From a virus: a stretch of DNA of 64,000 nt. Below are positions 16,350 through 27,030 of the stretch, piece after piece; the stretch's first letter is position 1, and each line of letters opens with the position of its first letter. A program made the position numbers and the translations under genes. The notes below the pieces were generated by a model, which saw nothing but the letters and a program-made list of their open reading frames with translations, did no database searches and was not told the origin of the DNA. The stretch covers positions 18,816 to 82,815 of the IMG/VR virus record IMGVR_UViG_3300031344_000005; one strand, 5' to 3'.

Positions 16350-18496
16350 GCCAGTCACAGCCCCGCCTTTACCGGCCAGCGTGGTTTCTGCGTTTCCATG
16401 TGCGTCTAGAGGACTTCGGCCAGACCGACGAGTCCGACGCCCAGGACGGCTCGAAGCCCTACACGGACGCCAAAGCGACGCAACTCCAGCTATCGAGCGA
16501 CACCGAGACTCTGCTGGCCCAGCAGGCGGCGGCTGGCGGGTACAGAAAGTCAAGTCAGATCGGCCTGCTGAAACTATCGAGCGGGCTGCGTCGGGACGCC
16601 GCCAGGGTCGGCGCCAAGTCATCGGCGGGCGATGGTGGCAAGGCCGATCCGTTCTCGGTGGAGTTCGTCACGGCCCCCATGGAGCTGTCGATCGAAGACA
16701 AGGGCTTCCGCGAGGCGGACGTTCTGGAGGCCAGCTTCCCCTTCATCGACATGCCGCTCAACCCGCTAATCGTTCGCGAGATTCGCGTCGAGGGCTGGGT
16801 CGGGACCGTGAAGGCCGCCGACTTTGCGACCCCGCAGAACTGGCACCTGGAGCCGCGGATGTCGAAGACCAGCGTGCTGCGGTTCAACGGGTACGTGGAC
16901 TTGCCCGAGATGGAAGCCGACGAGAACGCCAACACGGTGCACATCAAGGCCCGCAGCTACATCTCGGTGCTCATCGACGGCAAGATCAATCCGCACGCCA
17001 AGGCGTACCGGATCCAAGGGAAAGAAGAACTGCTGACCGCCTACATCAACCGCATCCTGTCGCTGTACCCGCCGACATCGGGCGACACTGGCGGCGACCC
17101 TTTCCGCGCCTACTGGTACGCGAGCCCGTCCGAGAAAGAGCCGACGCTGAGCCGCAAGACCCTGTTGCGGTCGCTTCAGAGCGCGAAGAGCCGCAACCAA
17201 GCGGCCGGGCAATCACCCGGCAGCGACAGCAGTGCGCAGCCGGACCCCGCGGGCGAAGCCCCCGATCCAGCCGGGCTGGGTGACGCTGCCAGCGGTGGCG
17301 CACCGGCGATGCCTCCCAAGGCCGTGAGCGAAGAAGGAATTTCGATCTGGGATCTCATCACGCAGGCGTGCGAGCTGTGCGGTGTGCTCCCGATGTACAA
17401 GCCGAGCCTGCCGCCGTTCAAGGGGCCAGATGGGAAAGACATCGATCCCGTCAACTGCCTGCTCGTCACCCCGCCGGAAGCGTTCTTCGATGATATTTCG
17501 AGCGCCGTGCAGATCGCTGGCGGTGCGCGGGACGGCTTCACACGCGACTTCAGCCTTGAGACAGGCGGCGCGTTTACCTCGGACGTCCGCTTCATGGTGT
17601 GGGGACAGAACCTCAGCAAGATGAAGCTAGCCCGTCAGATGGGGAAGGTACGTCCAACCGCCGTCGAGGTGCGCGGCTACAACATCGACGCCAGCGACAA
17701 AGGCGGCGAGATGGTGGCGCGCTTCCCAGCCCACAATCCCAGGAAGCCCAAGGGCAAGGGACGCTCGGCGCACAAGATGACCGAGAAGGGCGGCGGGAAA
17801 ATCGATGCGATCCGCACGTTCGTCTTGAAGGGCATTCGCAGTCCGCAGATGCTCATGGACGCCGCCAAGTCCATCTATCACCAACTCTGCCGGCCCGAGC
17901 TGACCATGAGCTTGGAGACCGACGAACTGGCCAGCTACATCGACCCCGCAGCGTCCATGCAGGCGGGTACGCTGGTCGAGAACCACAACGACAACCCCGA
18001 CATCCTGCGACTTTGTGCCGGCACGCCCGTACATGTCGTGGTGGCGAAGAAGTCGAAAGATCCCAACAACCTCACGATCTGCAGCCTCTCAGAATTCTAC
18101 GACCTGAAGGGCGACCAGATCGTAGAGCTGCTGACCAAACAAAACGACCGCTGGGGTGCCTTCCACACCGACGGGACACTCGACCAGCAAGGCATCGAAG
18201 CCACGGCGCAGAAGATTCAGGCGGCGTACCGGGCGGCCAAGCTCCCGAGCGTCTACTACTGCAAGGCCGTTCGCTTGCAGTTCAAGGCGGACGATGAGTT
18301 CTTTCACTGTTCGATGGAGCTGGCGAACTACATGCCGACGAATGACCCGGCCAACATGGATGCCGACACGCATGCCCTAAACGACGAGCGCAGGATGAAG
18401 CCAACGTCGTCGGCCGCCAGGCGGGCGGCAGCACAAGCCAAACAGTCAGACGACATCACGAACCGAGCTGCGCGCCAGTCTTCGGGGGGTGTCTGA
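16346..18496 (+). CDS. Baseplate hub protein (gpD/gp27-like)
   Basis: A 716-aa protein starting in an ATGA overlap at 16346. N-terminal beta strands (YRPAWFLRFHVRLED, ILVREIRVEGW) and a central hub-like part are split by a Gln/Gly/Pro-rich linker near 285-330. Size and position between the LysM protein and the spike fit the phage late-control/hub protein. An upstream ATG at 16313 lies inside the LysM gene and lacks a better site. Confidence 0.68.
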   Translation: MSQSQPRLYRPAWFLRFHVRLEDFGQTDESDAQDGSKPYTDAKATQLQLSSDTETLLAQQAAAGGYRKSSQIGLLKLSSGLRRDAARVGAKSSAGDGGKADPFSVEFVTAPMELSIEDKGFREADVLEASFPFIDMPLNPLIVREIRVEGWVGTVKAADFATPQNWHLEPRMSKTSVLRFNGYVDLPEMEADENANTVHIKARSYISVLIDGKINPHAKAYRIQGKEELLTAYINRILSLYPPTSGDTGGDPFRAYWYASPSEKEPTLSRKTLLRSLQSAKSRNQAAGQSPGSDSSAQPDPAGEAPDPAGLGDAASGGAPAMPPKAVSEEGISIWDLITQACELCGVLPMYKPSLPPFKGPDGKDIDPVNCLLVTPPEAFFDDISSAVQIAGGARDGFTRDFSLETGGAFTSDVRFMVWGQNLSKMKLARQMGKVRPTAVEVRGYNIDASDKGGEMVARFPAHNPRKPKGKGRSAHKMTEKGGGKIDAIRTFVLKGIRSPQMLMDAAKSIYHQLCRPELTMSLETDELASYIDPAASMQAGTLVENHNDNPDILRLCAGTPVHVVVAKKSKDPNNLTICSLSEFYDLKGDQIVELLTKQNDRWGAFHTDGTLDQQGIEATAQKIQAAYRAAKLPSVYYCKAVRLQFKADDEFFHCSMELANYMPTNDPANMDADTHALNDERRMKPTSSAARRAAAQAKQSDDITNRAARQSSGGV

Positions 18497-19272
18497 TGGG
18501 CCACGCATTCGGCACCGAGATCCGGCGCAACATCGACGCCAAGGCGCTCGGCAAGGCCATCTCGGCGCCGGGCCTCGACCTGCGGTACTGGTGCAGTCTT
18601 GCCGTGGTCTGCACCCACGATCCCGAGACGGGCGAAAAGGACCTGACCGACAAGCTCGCCATCTACAACGACAGCGCAGGCGTGGACGTCGACGTGGAGT
18701 TGCAGCCGCTTGGCCAGCCCTGTACGTGCAAGTACGCCGGCATCCAGGCCGGCGACGTGACGATTTGCGCGCCCATTCGGCCCGGTGACATCGTATTGGT
18801 GGAGTGCCCGGACGGCGACCTGTACACGCCCGTCATCACGCACATCGTGCACAGCCGAGCGAAGCGCCAGCCGACAGAGGACGGGAAACCCATCTTCGAC
18901 AACAACCGCCTGCTCATCTATGCCAAGAACGTTCCGATTGACATTCGCACGGCCGGCGGTGTGCGGATGCTGCTTGATCAAGATGGCAATGTGAACGTCA
19001 CGGCATCCACCGTCACCACCACCGCCACGACGTTCACCACCAAGGCCGAGACCAAGCTGGGCGATGAGAATGCTTCACAGCACGTGATGCACGGCGAATT
19101 GTTCACGACCGACTTGTCTGCCGCTCTCACCGCGATTCTGGCGGACCTAGTTCTGGCGTTTACGATGCTGGGGCTAACTCCGCCGGGGCCAACGTCCACG
19201 GATCCCGTCACACAGGTGCTCACCGGTATCGCGTCCGGCACCTATCTCGCGACGAAAGTGACCGCCACATGA
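18496..19272 (+). CDS. Baseplate spike protein (gpV-like)
   Basis: A 258-aa protein following the hub gene. After an N-terminal part comes an OB-fold-like region ([20 protein letters not shown]), then a repetitive strand stretch ([22 protein letters not shown] at about 175-196) typical of a trimeric beta-helix spike. It would sit at the tip of the tail and pierce the outer membrane. No metal-binding HxH tip is obvious in the final residues. Confidence 0.72.
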   Translation: MGHAFGTEIRRNIDAKALGKAISAPGLDLRYWCSLAVVCTHDPETGEKDLTDKLAIYNDSAGVDVDVELQPLGQPCTCKYAGIQAGDVTICAPIRPGDIVLVECPDGDLYTPVITHIVHSRAKRQPTEDGKPIFDNNRLLIYAKNVPIDIRTAGGVRMLLDQDGNVNVTASTVTTTATTFTTKAETKLGDENASQHVMHGELFTTDLSAALTAILADLVLAFTMLGLTPPGPTSTDPVTQVLTGIASGTYLATKVTAT

Positions 19273-19534
19273 GCGCCGCGGGGAATGCCATCGGGACGGC
19301 CATCGTAGCCTACGAGAAAACGGCGTTAGCTGCGTTCGTGGCTGCGCGCAAGCCAGGGCCCTATTCGGCGGCCGAGTTGGTTCAACTGCAATTGATCCGG
19401 AATCAAGCCGACGGCAACGCCATTGTGGACAATCTGCCGTCTTCGCAGGGCGGCAGCGGGGCGTCCAACTGGGACGGTGGGCAGGCAAACACCAATTACG
19501 GCGGCATGCCTTCGATCAATGGGGGCAACGTCTA

Positions 19535-19535
<1 letters not shown>
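19269..19535 (+). CDS. Small baseplate-region protein (88 aa)
   Basis: An 88-aa protein starting in an ATGA overlap with the spike gene and ending in a TAATG overlap with the collagen-like fibre. An N-terminal helix ([20 protein letters not shown]) is followed by a Gly/Ser/Asn-rich tail. Possibly a spike or fibre accessory; no family recognised. Confidence 0.6.
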
Positions 19536-21030
<1,495 letters not shown>

Positions 21031-21034
<4 letters not shown>

Positions 21035-22005
21035 CCGAAAAGATCAGTGCAGTCATCTGCACCTACAACGAAGAGGACAACATCGCGGCCTGCATCGAGT
21101 CGGTTGCAGGCGTCGACGAGGTCGTGGTGAGTGACGACTATTCGGAGGACTCGACAAGGGAGATTGCCGAACGCCTCGGCGCCAAGGTATTGTTGCGCAG
21201 CAAGGAAGGCGGTGGTTCACGGCTCGGCGGTGACATCATCACGGAGACGCATGTCAACGACTTCCACGAGCGCTTCGGCTGGGCGCCATCATTCCACGCT
21301 GGCGACCGCATTTGCAACGGCGCCGACAAGGCCCGTGAGGCCGTGGGGTTCGCCCAGGGGGACTGGATCATTAGTCCAGATGCGGACGAGCGTGTCACCT
21401 GGAACTTACCAGCGTTGCGGGAATTGCTTCCGGTCTGTGATCAGATCGTGCACGAGTTCGTCCACTCACACGACGCTGAAGGGAAGCCTCACCGAGTAAG
21501 CACTATCTCAAAACTATTTCGCAAATCCATGACCGGGTTTGGAGGGCGCACGCACACTTGCATGCTGCCGGCGGGGAGGATCCTCCAGACGAACCTGCTT
21601 CGCATTGACCACTACCAAAAACCCCACGACCAGCCGCACGTGCTGCCAACGATGGAGTACAGCGTGCTGACGGACGACGATCAACGAAGTCGGTTTTATC
21701 TCGGGCGCGAATATTACTTCTATCGTCACTACGACAGGGCGCTCGTTCTCTTGGATCTGTACCTCAAGAACGCCACCGGACACATCCCAGAGATTGCACA
21801 GGCACGGTTGTACGCGGCTCATTGCTACTGGGAGGATGGCTCGGGACGTGGCGATGAAGCGCGGCGGAGCTGCATGGAAGCGTTGATCCTCAACCCCGAG
21901 CACCGGGACGCACTGGCATTCATGGCCGAGCTGTATCACGAGCCGTGGAAACACAAATGGCTGCACCTCGCTAGCGTGGCCACAGACGAGGATATTCTAT
22001 TTTGA
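21031..22005 (+). CDS. GT2-family glycosyltransferase with helical C-terminus
   Basis: A 324-aa protein starting in an ATGA overlap with the collagen-like fibre. N-terminal GT-A fold: [20 protein letters not shown] (about 5-24), [12 protein letters not shown], and the metal-binding D-A-D at 117-119 in ISPDADERV. The C-terminal third ([32 protein letters not shown]) looks like TPR-type helices. Inserted in a baseplate/fibre operon, it may glycosylate the fibre rather than the host surface. The donor sugar is unknown. Confidence 0.85.
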
Positions 22006-22838
22006 ACCCATTCGCCCGCGCAGGATTTGAACAAGCCGGACAGATGCTCGGCGAGGGCAGCTCGTTCTACGTCGCGCGGGCCATCAGCGTGGGCGGACAG
22101 ATCGTCCGAATAGTGTTCAGCGGCGAGCCCAAGCACAAAAGTTCGGGTGCGCCAGATGATGCCCTGAACGCGGCGAACTACCAGGTTTCAGTCACGACCG
22201 GGACCGGCAATGATCCGGAGTCCATCGCGACCCTGCTAACCGTTGGGTTCTGGCCAGCCTTCGGGCTGCACGCTGACGGCGAGGCGTACGTCGATTTGCA
22301 AGTGGACCGCCCCCTCATCGTCGGCATGAGCTACACGGTCGCGGTGTCGCATGCACTGGTGGCGGCTGACGGCACTCCGATCGGCTCCCCCTACTCGTGG
22401 ACCTTCAACGGCTCGGCGCGGCCGATTCGTCGACGCCAGCAACGCCGGCAAATCGGGCTAGTAGACTTCGCGAGCGATCCCTTCACGGGCGGCATTAAAG
22501 TCGACCAATCGGGCGACTGGGCGAGCGAGGAAGGTTTGTCCGGCACTCGCAAGCGCGTTTGGCGGACTGCCCTCACGCCATTCGGCGCATTTTCGTTTCT
22601 GCAGAATTTCGGTCTGAAGTACGACATCAAGAAGCCCGGCACGCTCAGCATCCTGGGCAACTTGCGCACCGAACTGAAACAGCAGCTTCTGCAGCAGCCC
22701 GACATCAAGAACGCCAGCTCGTCGGTGGCGATGGACTCGCGTGGCTTTTTGGCTATCACGATCAACACCCAGACCAGCACGGGTGAGAATCTTTCCGATA
22801 CCATGCAGGCAACCCCCAGCGGAATGGTGACAACGTAA
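22002..22838 (+). CDS. GPW/gp25-like baseplate wedge protein with Ig-like N-domain
   Basis: A 278-aa protein with a TTG start overlapping the previous stop (TTGA). The N-terminal half has a fibronectin/Ig-like beta pattern (ALNAANYQVSV, GMSYTVAVSHALVAADG). The C-terminal part (LQNFGLKYDIKKPG, LRTELKQQLLQQPDIKNA, GFLAITINTQT) resembles the gp25/GPW wedge fold that anchors the sheath to the baseplate. The next gene is baseplate J, the usual order. Confidence 0.68.
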   Translation: MNPFARAGFEQAGQMLGEGSSFYVARAISVGGQIVRIVFSGEPKHKSSGAPDDALNAANYQVSVTTGTGNDPESIATLLTVGFWPAFGLHADGEAYVDLQVDRPLIVGMSYTVAVSHALVAADGTPIGSPYSWTFNGSARPIRRRQQRRQIGLVDFASDPFTGGIKVDQSGDWASEEGLSGTRKRVWRTALTPFGAFSFLQNFGLKYDIKKPGTLSILGNLRTELKQQLLQQPDIKNASSSVAMDSRGFLAITINTQTSTGENLSDTMQATPSGMVTT

Positions 22839-23947
22839 TGCCCTCTTCCTTCGTTTCGCGCCAAGACCTCTTCGCGGTTGGCCGCGCCGCCATTGTCGCC
22901 ACGCCTGGAATCCGCATCAACCCAACGATGATCGATGTTCCGGGCAGCGATCTAAACCTCACGGTCGGGGTAGACGCCGTGTTGGGCGAAGAAATATCGA
23001 TGCGTTCTGCCTATGCGATGCGGGGGGCGTTCGCGGAGTTAGCGCGCGGCTCGCAGCTCGACCGAGTGATCTATGACCGATCGGGCCTCCTGCGGTTCGG
23101 CGCCACGCCGGCCAGCGTAGATCTCGTGCTGAGCAGGCCAACCGCAACCGGGGGCGCCGGGACCCTTGACGCTGGCTCAGTGGTCCAAACGGCCGCTGGC
23201 ACGCAGTTCGGGCTGGATTACGCGGTGGTTTTTGGCGATGCGCTTCTCACGACCACGGCGTCCGCGACATCTACAACGTCGGGCGCCGATACCAACGTGG
23301 CAGCCGGGACCGTGACAGGGTTCTCAACTCAGCCGTTCGACACGACTTTGACGGTGACCAACCCCACGAGCGCGGCCGGCGGAACCGATGCCGAGGATGC
23401 CATTGCGTTCCTGGGGCGCTATCGCGGCTACTTCCCGACGCTCAGCAGGGGCACGCTGGGGGCCATCGAATATGGGGCCACGCAGGTGCCTGGCGTTGCC
23501 GTCGCGACCGCCACCGAGGTGGTGAACCCAGGGACGGGCTACCCTGCGGCTATCGTCCAGTTGGTGATCGGTGATGTCTCGGGAAACGCGACCTTCGACA
23601 TGGTGAAGGCCGTGGCCAATATGATGCTGACCTACCGGGCACTCGGTATCTACGTGCAGGTACTGAGCGGCGTCGTATTCCAGCAGGCCGTCGCGTGGTC
23701 GCTCGCGTTCCAAACCGGAGTCAACGAAGCGCTGGCGGTGTCGCGCGTGCGGGCCGTTACGGTGGCGTGCGCGCAATTCCTGGCGCCGGGCGCCACGCTC
23801 TACAGGTCGACTCTTATCAGCGCGGCCCGAAAAGTGCCTGGCGTCATTATCTCGGATTCGTCACTCGTCTACCCGCTCGGAGACGTCGAGCCTACGTCGG
23901 TTCAGCAAATGATCCGTGTCGCAAGCCAGGCGGTCACCTTCCAATGA
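22838..23947 (+). CDS. Baseplate J-like protein
   Basis: A 369-aa wedge protein of the Baseplate_J family. N-terminal helices (YAMRGAFAELARGSQLDRVIYD), then the beta module with FGATPASVDLVL, GTLDAGSVVQTAAGTQFGLD and VTVTNPTSAAGGTDAEDAIAFL-type segments, then helices and a C-terminal strand region. Starts in a TAATG overlap with the wedge gene and ends in ATGA. It forms the periphery of the baseplate hexamer. Confidence 0.85.
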   Translation: MPSSFVSRQDLFAVGRAAIVATPGIRINPTMIDVPGSDLNLTVGVDAVLGEEISMRSAYAMRGAFAELARGSQLDRVIYDRSGLLRFGATPASVDLVLSRPTATGGAGTLDAGSVVQTAAGTQFGLDYAVVFGDALLTTTASATSTTSGADTNVAAGTVTGFSTQPFDTTLTVTNPTSAAGGTDAEDAIAFLGRYRGYFPTLSRGTLGAIEYGATQVPGVAVATATEVVNPGTGYPAAIVQLVIGDVSGNATFDMVKAVANMMLTYRALGIYVQVLSGVVFQQAVAWSLAFQTGVNEALAVSRVRAVTVACAQFLAPGATLYRSTLISAARKVPGVIISDSSLVYPLGDVEPTSVQQMIRVASQAVTFQ

Positions 23948-25437
23948 GTCAGGGCGGTCCTCTCTCGCAGGCTGACCTACTGGCGTTTCTGCGCCGGACG
24001 ACGGATAGCGCTTGGCTGCAGGCCATGCTCGACCAGCCCGATGGCGCTGCCATCATCGCCAGCAAGCTCGCGGTTTTCGAGGCGACCAGCGAAGCCGTCA
24101 TGGCCCAAGCCGATGCCACCATGATTTCAACAGCGCCGACTGGGCGCTCGGGAGTGTGCACGCTGACGCTCAGCCGTAGCAATACCAGCGTGGCCGACAC
24201 AATCCCGAAGGGGTACTCGTTCGTGACCAACCTTGGCGTCGCCCTAACGGTCGCGACCGACACCATCGTGGCGACGTCGCAGAGCACCGTGGCGGTCCCG
24301 CTTGAAACCGTCAGGATGATCGATTTGGTCAACACTCCTGGGCCCGCATTCGACGACCTTCTCACGCCCGGCGGATACGTCGACGCCGCCCTGGGCACCA
24401 ACGGGGCATGTGTGTTCTTCGATGCCCCACACACGTCCGGGACGCTCACCTATGTTTCGTCGACTGCTATCACCGGCGCCGCCGAAGACTGGCTGAGTGC
24501 TCTTGGCGCCGAGCGCGGCTGCTACCGTCAGGACGGCGAGGACGGCGAAGCCTACAGGGCACGAGTCCGCATGATTCCCGATGCCGTGAGCCCCAGAGCT
24601 ATTGCGGCCGCCGTCGATGCCCCGTCGACGGCCTTGCCGCCGCGCTGGCTCGCCGAACCGTTCAACGACGGCGCCGATGTAGACGTCCGGCTGGCCATGA
24701 GCCTGGGATTCTTCGACGCTCCGTTCTGCGACATTGGGACTAACGGCTGGCCGCTCAGCTACTGCGACGATTGGCTTGGCGCGACACTTGCGGCAAAAAA
24801 CCCCGTCGCGACTGTCGAAACCCCCGGCATGCGGGAGAGCCGCGCCTATTTCCGCATCGACCTGGTCGGCCCGTTGTGCGACCCCGATGGCCTGCTCCTC
24901 TATGCGGACGTCGGATATACCGACGACACCGAATGGGGGTTCCCCGACATCGGCTGCCTGCCGGGCTCTTCGATTGGAGTGCATCCCGTCATAGGCGCCG
25001 CCAGCCAGGCCCTTCTGCATGAGGCGCAGACCAAGAAGGCCGGGGGAGTGCAGTTTGACATCTACCTCGAAGACGCAACAATTCTGCAGGCGCAGAACTA
25101 CCACAACGGCACCACCGACCCGACCGGGGCCGTCGTCTGGACGCTCACGCCGGAGTCTGACACCGCATGGTATCTACGCGAAGGGCTCGCGACCGGAGAC
25201 GCTGGCGAAATGATGAATCCCGCAACACAAGGGATCAAGGTGCGGCTCACCCTGGCGGACAGCACCGTCATCGATACCGGGTGGCGCGTCGGCTGCCTCC
25301 CGTTGCGGATGTTCGAGCTGAAAGCCCTTGGGTATCACAGCCAGCGCGTCGCTAAAATCGAGGGCCTGGTGAGGGCCGATGTGCCCGCGTTCTTGAACCT
25401 AGTTGGAAATTTTCTAGTGAGTACGTGCACAATCTGA
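23944..25437 (+). CDS. Second baseplate J-like / wedge protein
   Basis: A 497-aa protein starting in an ATGA overlap with the baseplate J gene. The N-terminal helical part leads to a J-like beta module (LSRSNTSVADTIPKGYSFVT, then VNTPGPAFDDLLTPGG) and a QDGEDGEAYRARVRMI segment as in J proteins. The C-terminal 200 residues are beta-rich with several Cys. It may be a divergent J paralogue or a fused tail protein I. Confidence 0.6.
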   Translation: MSQGGPLSQADLLAFLRRTTDSAWLQAMLDQPDGAAIIASKLAVFEATSEAVMAQADATMISTAPTGRSGVCTLTLSRSNTSVADTIPKGYSFVTNLGVALTVATDTIVATSQSTVAVPLETVRMIDLVNTPGPAFDDLLTPGGYVDAALGTNGACVFFDAPHTSGTLTYVSSTAITGAAEDWLSALGAERGCYRQDGEDGEAYRARVRMIPDAVSPRAIAAAVDAPSTALPPRWLAEPFNDGADVDVRLAMSLGFFDAPFCDIGTNGWPLSYCDDWLGATLAAKNPVATVETPGMRESRAYFRIDLVGPLCDPDGLLLYADVGYTDDTEWGFPDIGCLPGSSIGVHPVIGAASQALLHEAQTKKAGGVQFDIYLEDATILQAQNYHNGTTDPTGAVVWTLTPESDTAWYLREGLATGDAGEMMNPATQGIKVRLTLADSTVIDTGWRVGCLPLRMFELKALGYHSQRVAKIEGLVRADVPAFLNLVGNFLVSTCTI

Positions 25438-25454
25438 CGACATAGGAGATCCCC

Positions 25455-27026
25455 ATGGCAGCCGGTTCTAAGTCACATTTCATTCAGAATCCCCGCGAGA
25501 TGATCGTGTCGACCGACCTCACTCGCATTGGCAAACTGGCAGTCCGCGAACAGCAGGACGCCGACCAGGCCAAGAGCGTTCGCGCGGACTTTTACACGTC
25601 TGCATCGGGCACCATTGACGACTTTGGCCCCGCCAATCGGGCCACTGCGGCGACGCCGATCTCTGGCGCGCTGGTGGCGCCGTCGCTCACCGGGAGCCCG
25701 GGCACGCTCAACATGCTCATAGGAGCAGGCGAAGTCGAGTTCGCGTCGAGCGATACATCTGTACCCGACGTGTCGGCATACCAGACGACGCGGTGGACGG
25801 GTCAAATCGTCACGTGGCCGACGGCCGCCAACCCCGACGCGAACTATCCCAAGATCGCAACTATCTGCGTGACCCCGGGTGATGACGGCTTCGACGTCGC
25901 CAGTCGAAACATTCTACTCAATCCCACGACGCGCCAGTTCGAGCCGCAGAACGTGCCGAAAACCAGCGATCCAACGGGCACCATCTCGGTCGTCGCCGGC
26001 ACCGCCGCCACTACGCCGTTCCCGCCTGCGGTGCCATCTGGCGCCGTCGCGCTGTTCGATGTGCTGATGCATGCCGGTGACACGCAATCATTGTCATTTT
26101 GCATTACTCGCCGCTGCTGGCGGCGCATTGAATTTCCGGGCAGTTCGCAGCATGGAATCCTGAAGGACTGCGTGCCCACGTGGGCCTACGGAGCGGAGTC
26201 CGCAGGGTCAACCACCAAGCTCGTTACCGCCAGTCGGGTACACCGGGCCATCATCGACGGCGAGCTGCTGACGTTCTCGGGAACCGGCTACATCACGCCC
26301 GTCACCGATACGGTCAACGGTCCCACGAGCGCGCCGGCGGGGAACGACATGGCGACGTACCTCTACCTGTGTGGAGGCCGGAATTGGCCGTATGCCCTAC
26401 TGACCAACGGCGGCCTGTCGGCCGTCCCGGTCGTGCTGGTTGAAAGCCTCACGGCACCGGACGCCATGGGTCACCCCAGCGCGGCTCTGGCTTGGGCCGG
26501 ATCCGCAATCCCGCGAGCGGCGGCGCTGTTCATCGGCTGCGCGTTCAGAATTGCCAACACCAGTTTGACGAAGTCCGTGTTCTACGACGGCGACTGGGTG
26601 CGACCGCAGGACAGCACAAGTGGCCCCGCTTTTTTGGGGTTCTATCTGGCTACCATCACGACGATCGCTGATGGATACCCTGTGACAACCCTGGATCTGA
26701 GCGGTGGAGGCGGAGGCATTCCGGCCGTATCGACAGCCCTGGAGTTACAGGCCGACTACAATCCCGGCGCAGCCGGCGCCTACCAGGTAGGCGTTCGCAT
26801 CACCTACCCGTCATCGGGCCCGGTAATACTCCGCCCGACCATGCAGGGACTCAACGGCGGGATCGATAGTATAGGTGAGGTCGTCAGTCCCCCGGCGCGC
26901 ATCCCCTGTTCCGCCGGTGCGGCAACGGTCGGCTATCAAGGGTTTGGAAACAGCCCGACGACGGGTATCGCACTACACATCCGTCCCACCGCCTACAACA
27001 TGAACATCCCGCGCGTCGGCAAGTAG
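25455..27026 (+). CDS. Baseplate/tail fibre protein (523 aa)
   Basis: A large beta-rich protein preceded by TAGGAG. The N-terminus (FIQNPREMIVSTDLTRIGKL) fits phage fibre adaptor domains that dock on the baseplate. Later parts are Gly/Ala/Thr-rich with a Cys cluster (SFCITRRCWRRIEF). It ends 4 nt before the next gene. No enzymatic motif is visible. Confidence 0.65.
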   Translation: MAAGSKSHFIQNPREMIVSTDLTRIGKLAVREQQDADQAKSVRADFYTSASGTIDDFGPANRATAATPISGALVAPSLTGSPGTLNMLIGAGEVEFASSDTSVPDVSAYQTTRWTGQIVTWPTAANPDANYPKIATICVTPGDDGFDVASRNILLNPTTRQFEPQNVPKTSDPTGTISVVAGTAATTPFPPAVPSGAVALFDVLMHAGDTQSLSFCITRRCWRRIEFPGSSQHGILKDCVPTWAYGAESAGSTTKLVTASRVHRAIIDGELLTFSGTGYITPVTDTVNGPTSAPAGNDMATYLYLCGGRNWPYALLTNGGLSAVPVVLVESLTAPDAMGHPSAALAWAGSAIPRAAALFIGCAFRIANTSLTKSVFYDGDWVRPQDSTSGPAFLGFYLATITTIADGYPVTTLDLSGGGGGIPAVSTALELQADYNPGAAGAYQVGVRITYPSSGPVILRPTMQGLNGGIDSIGEVVSPPARIPCSAGAATVGYQGFGNSPTTGIALHIRPTAYNMNIPRVGK

Positions 27027-27030
27027 TTCG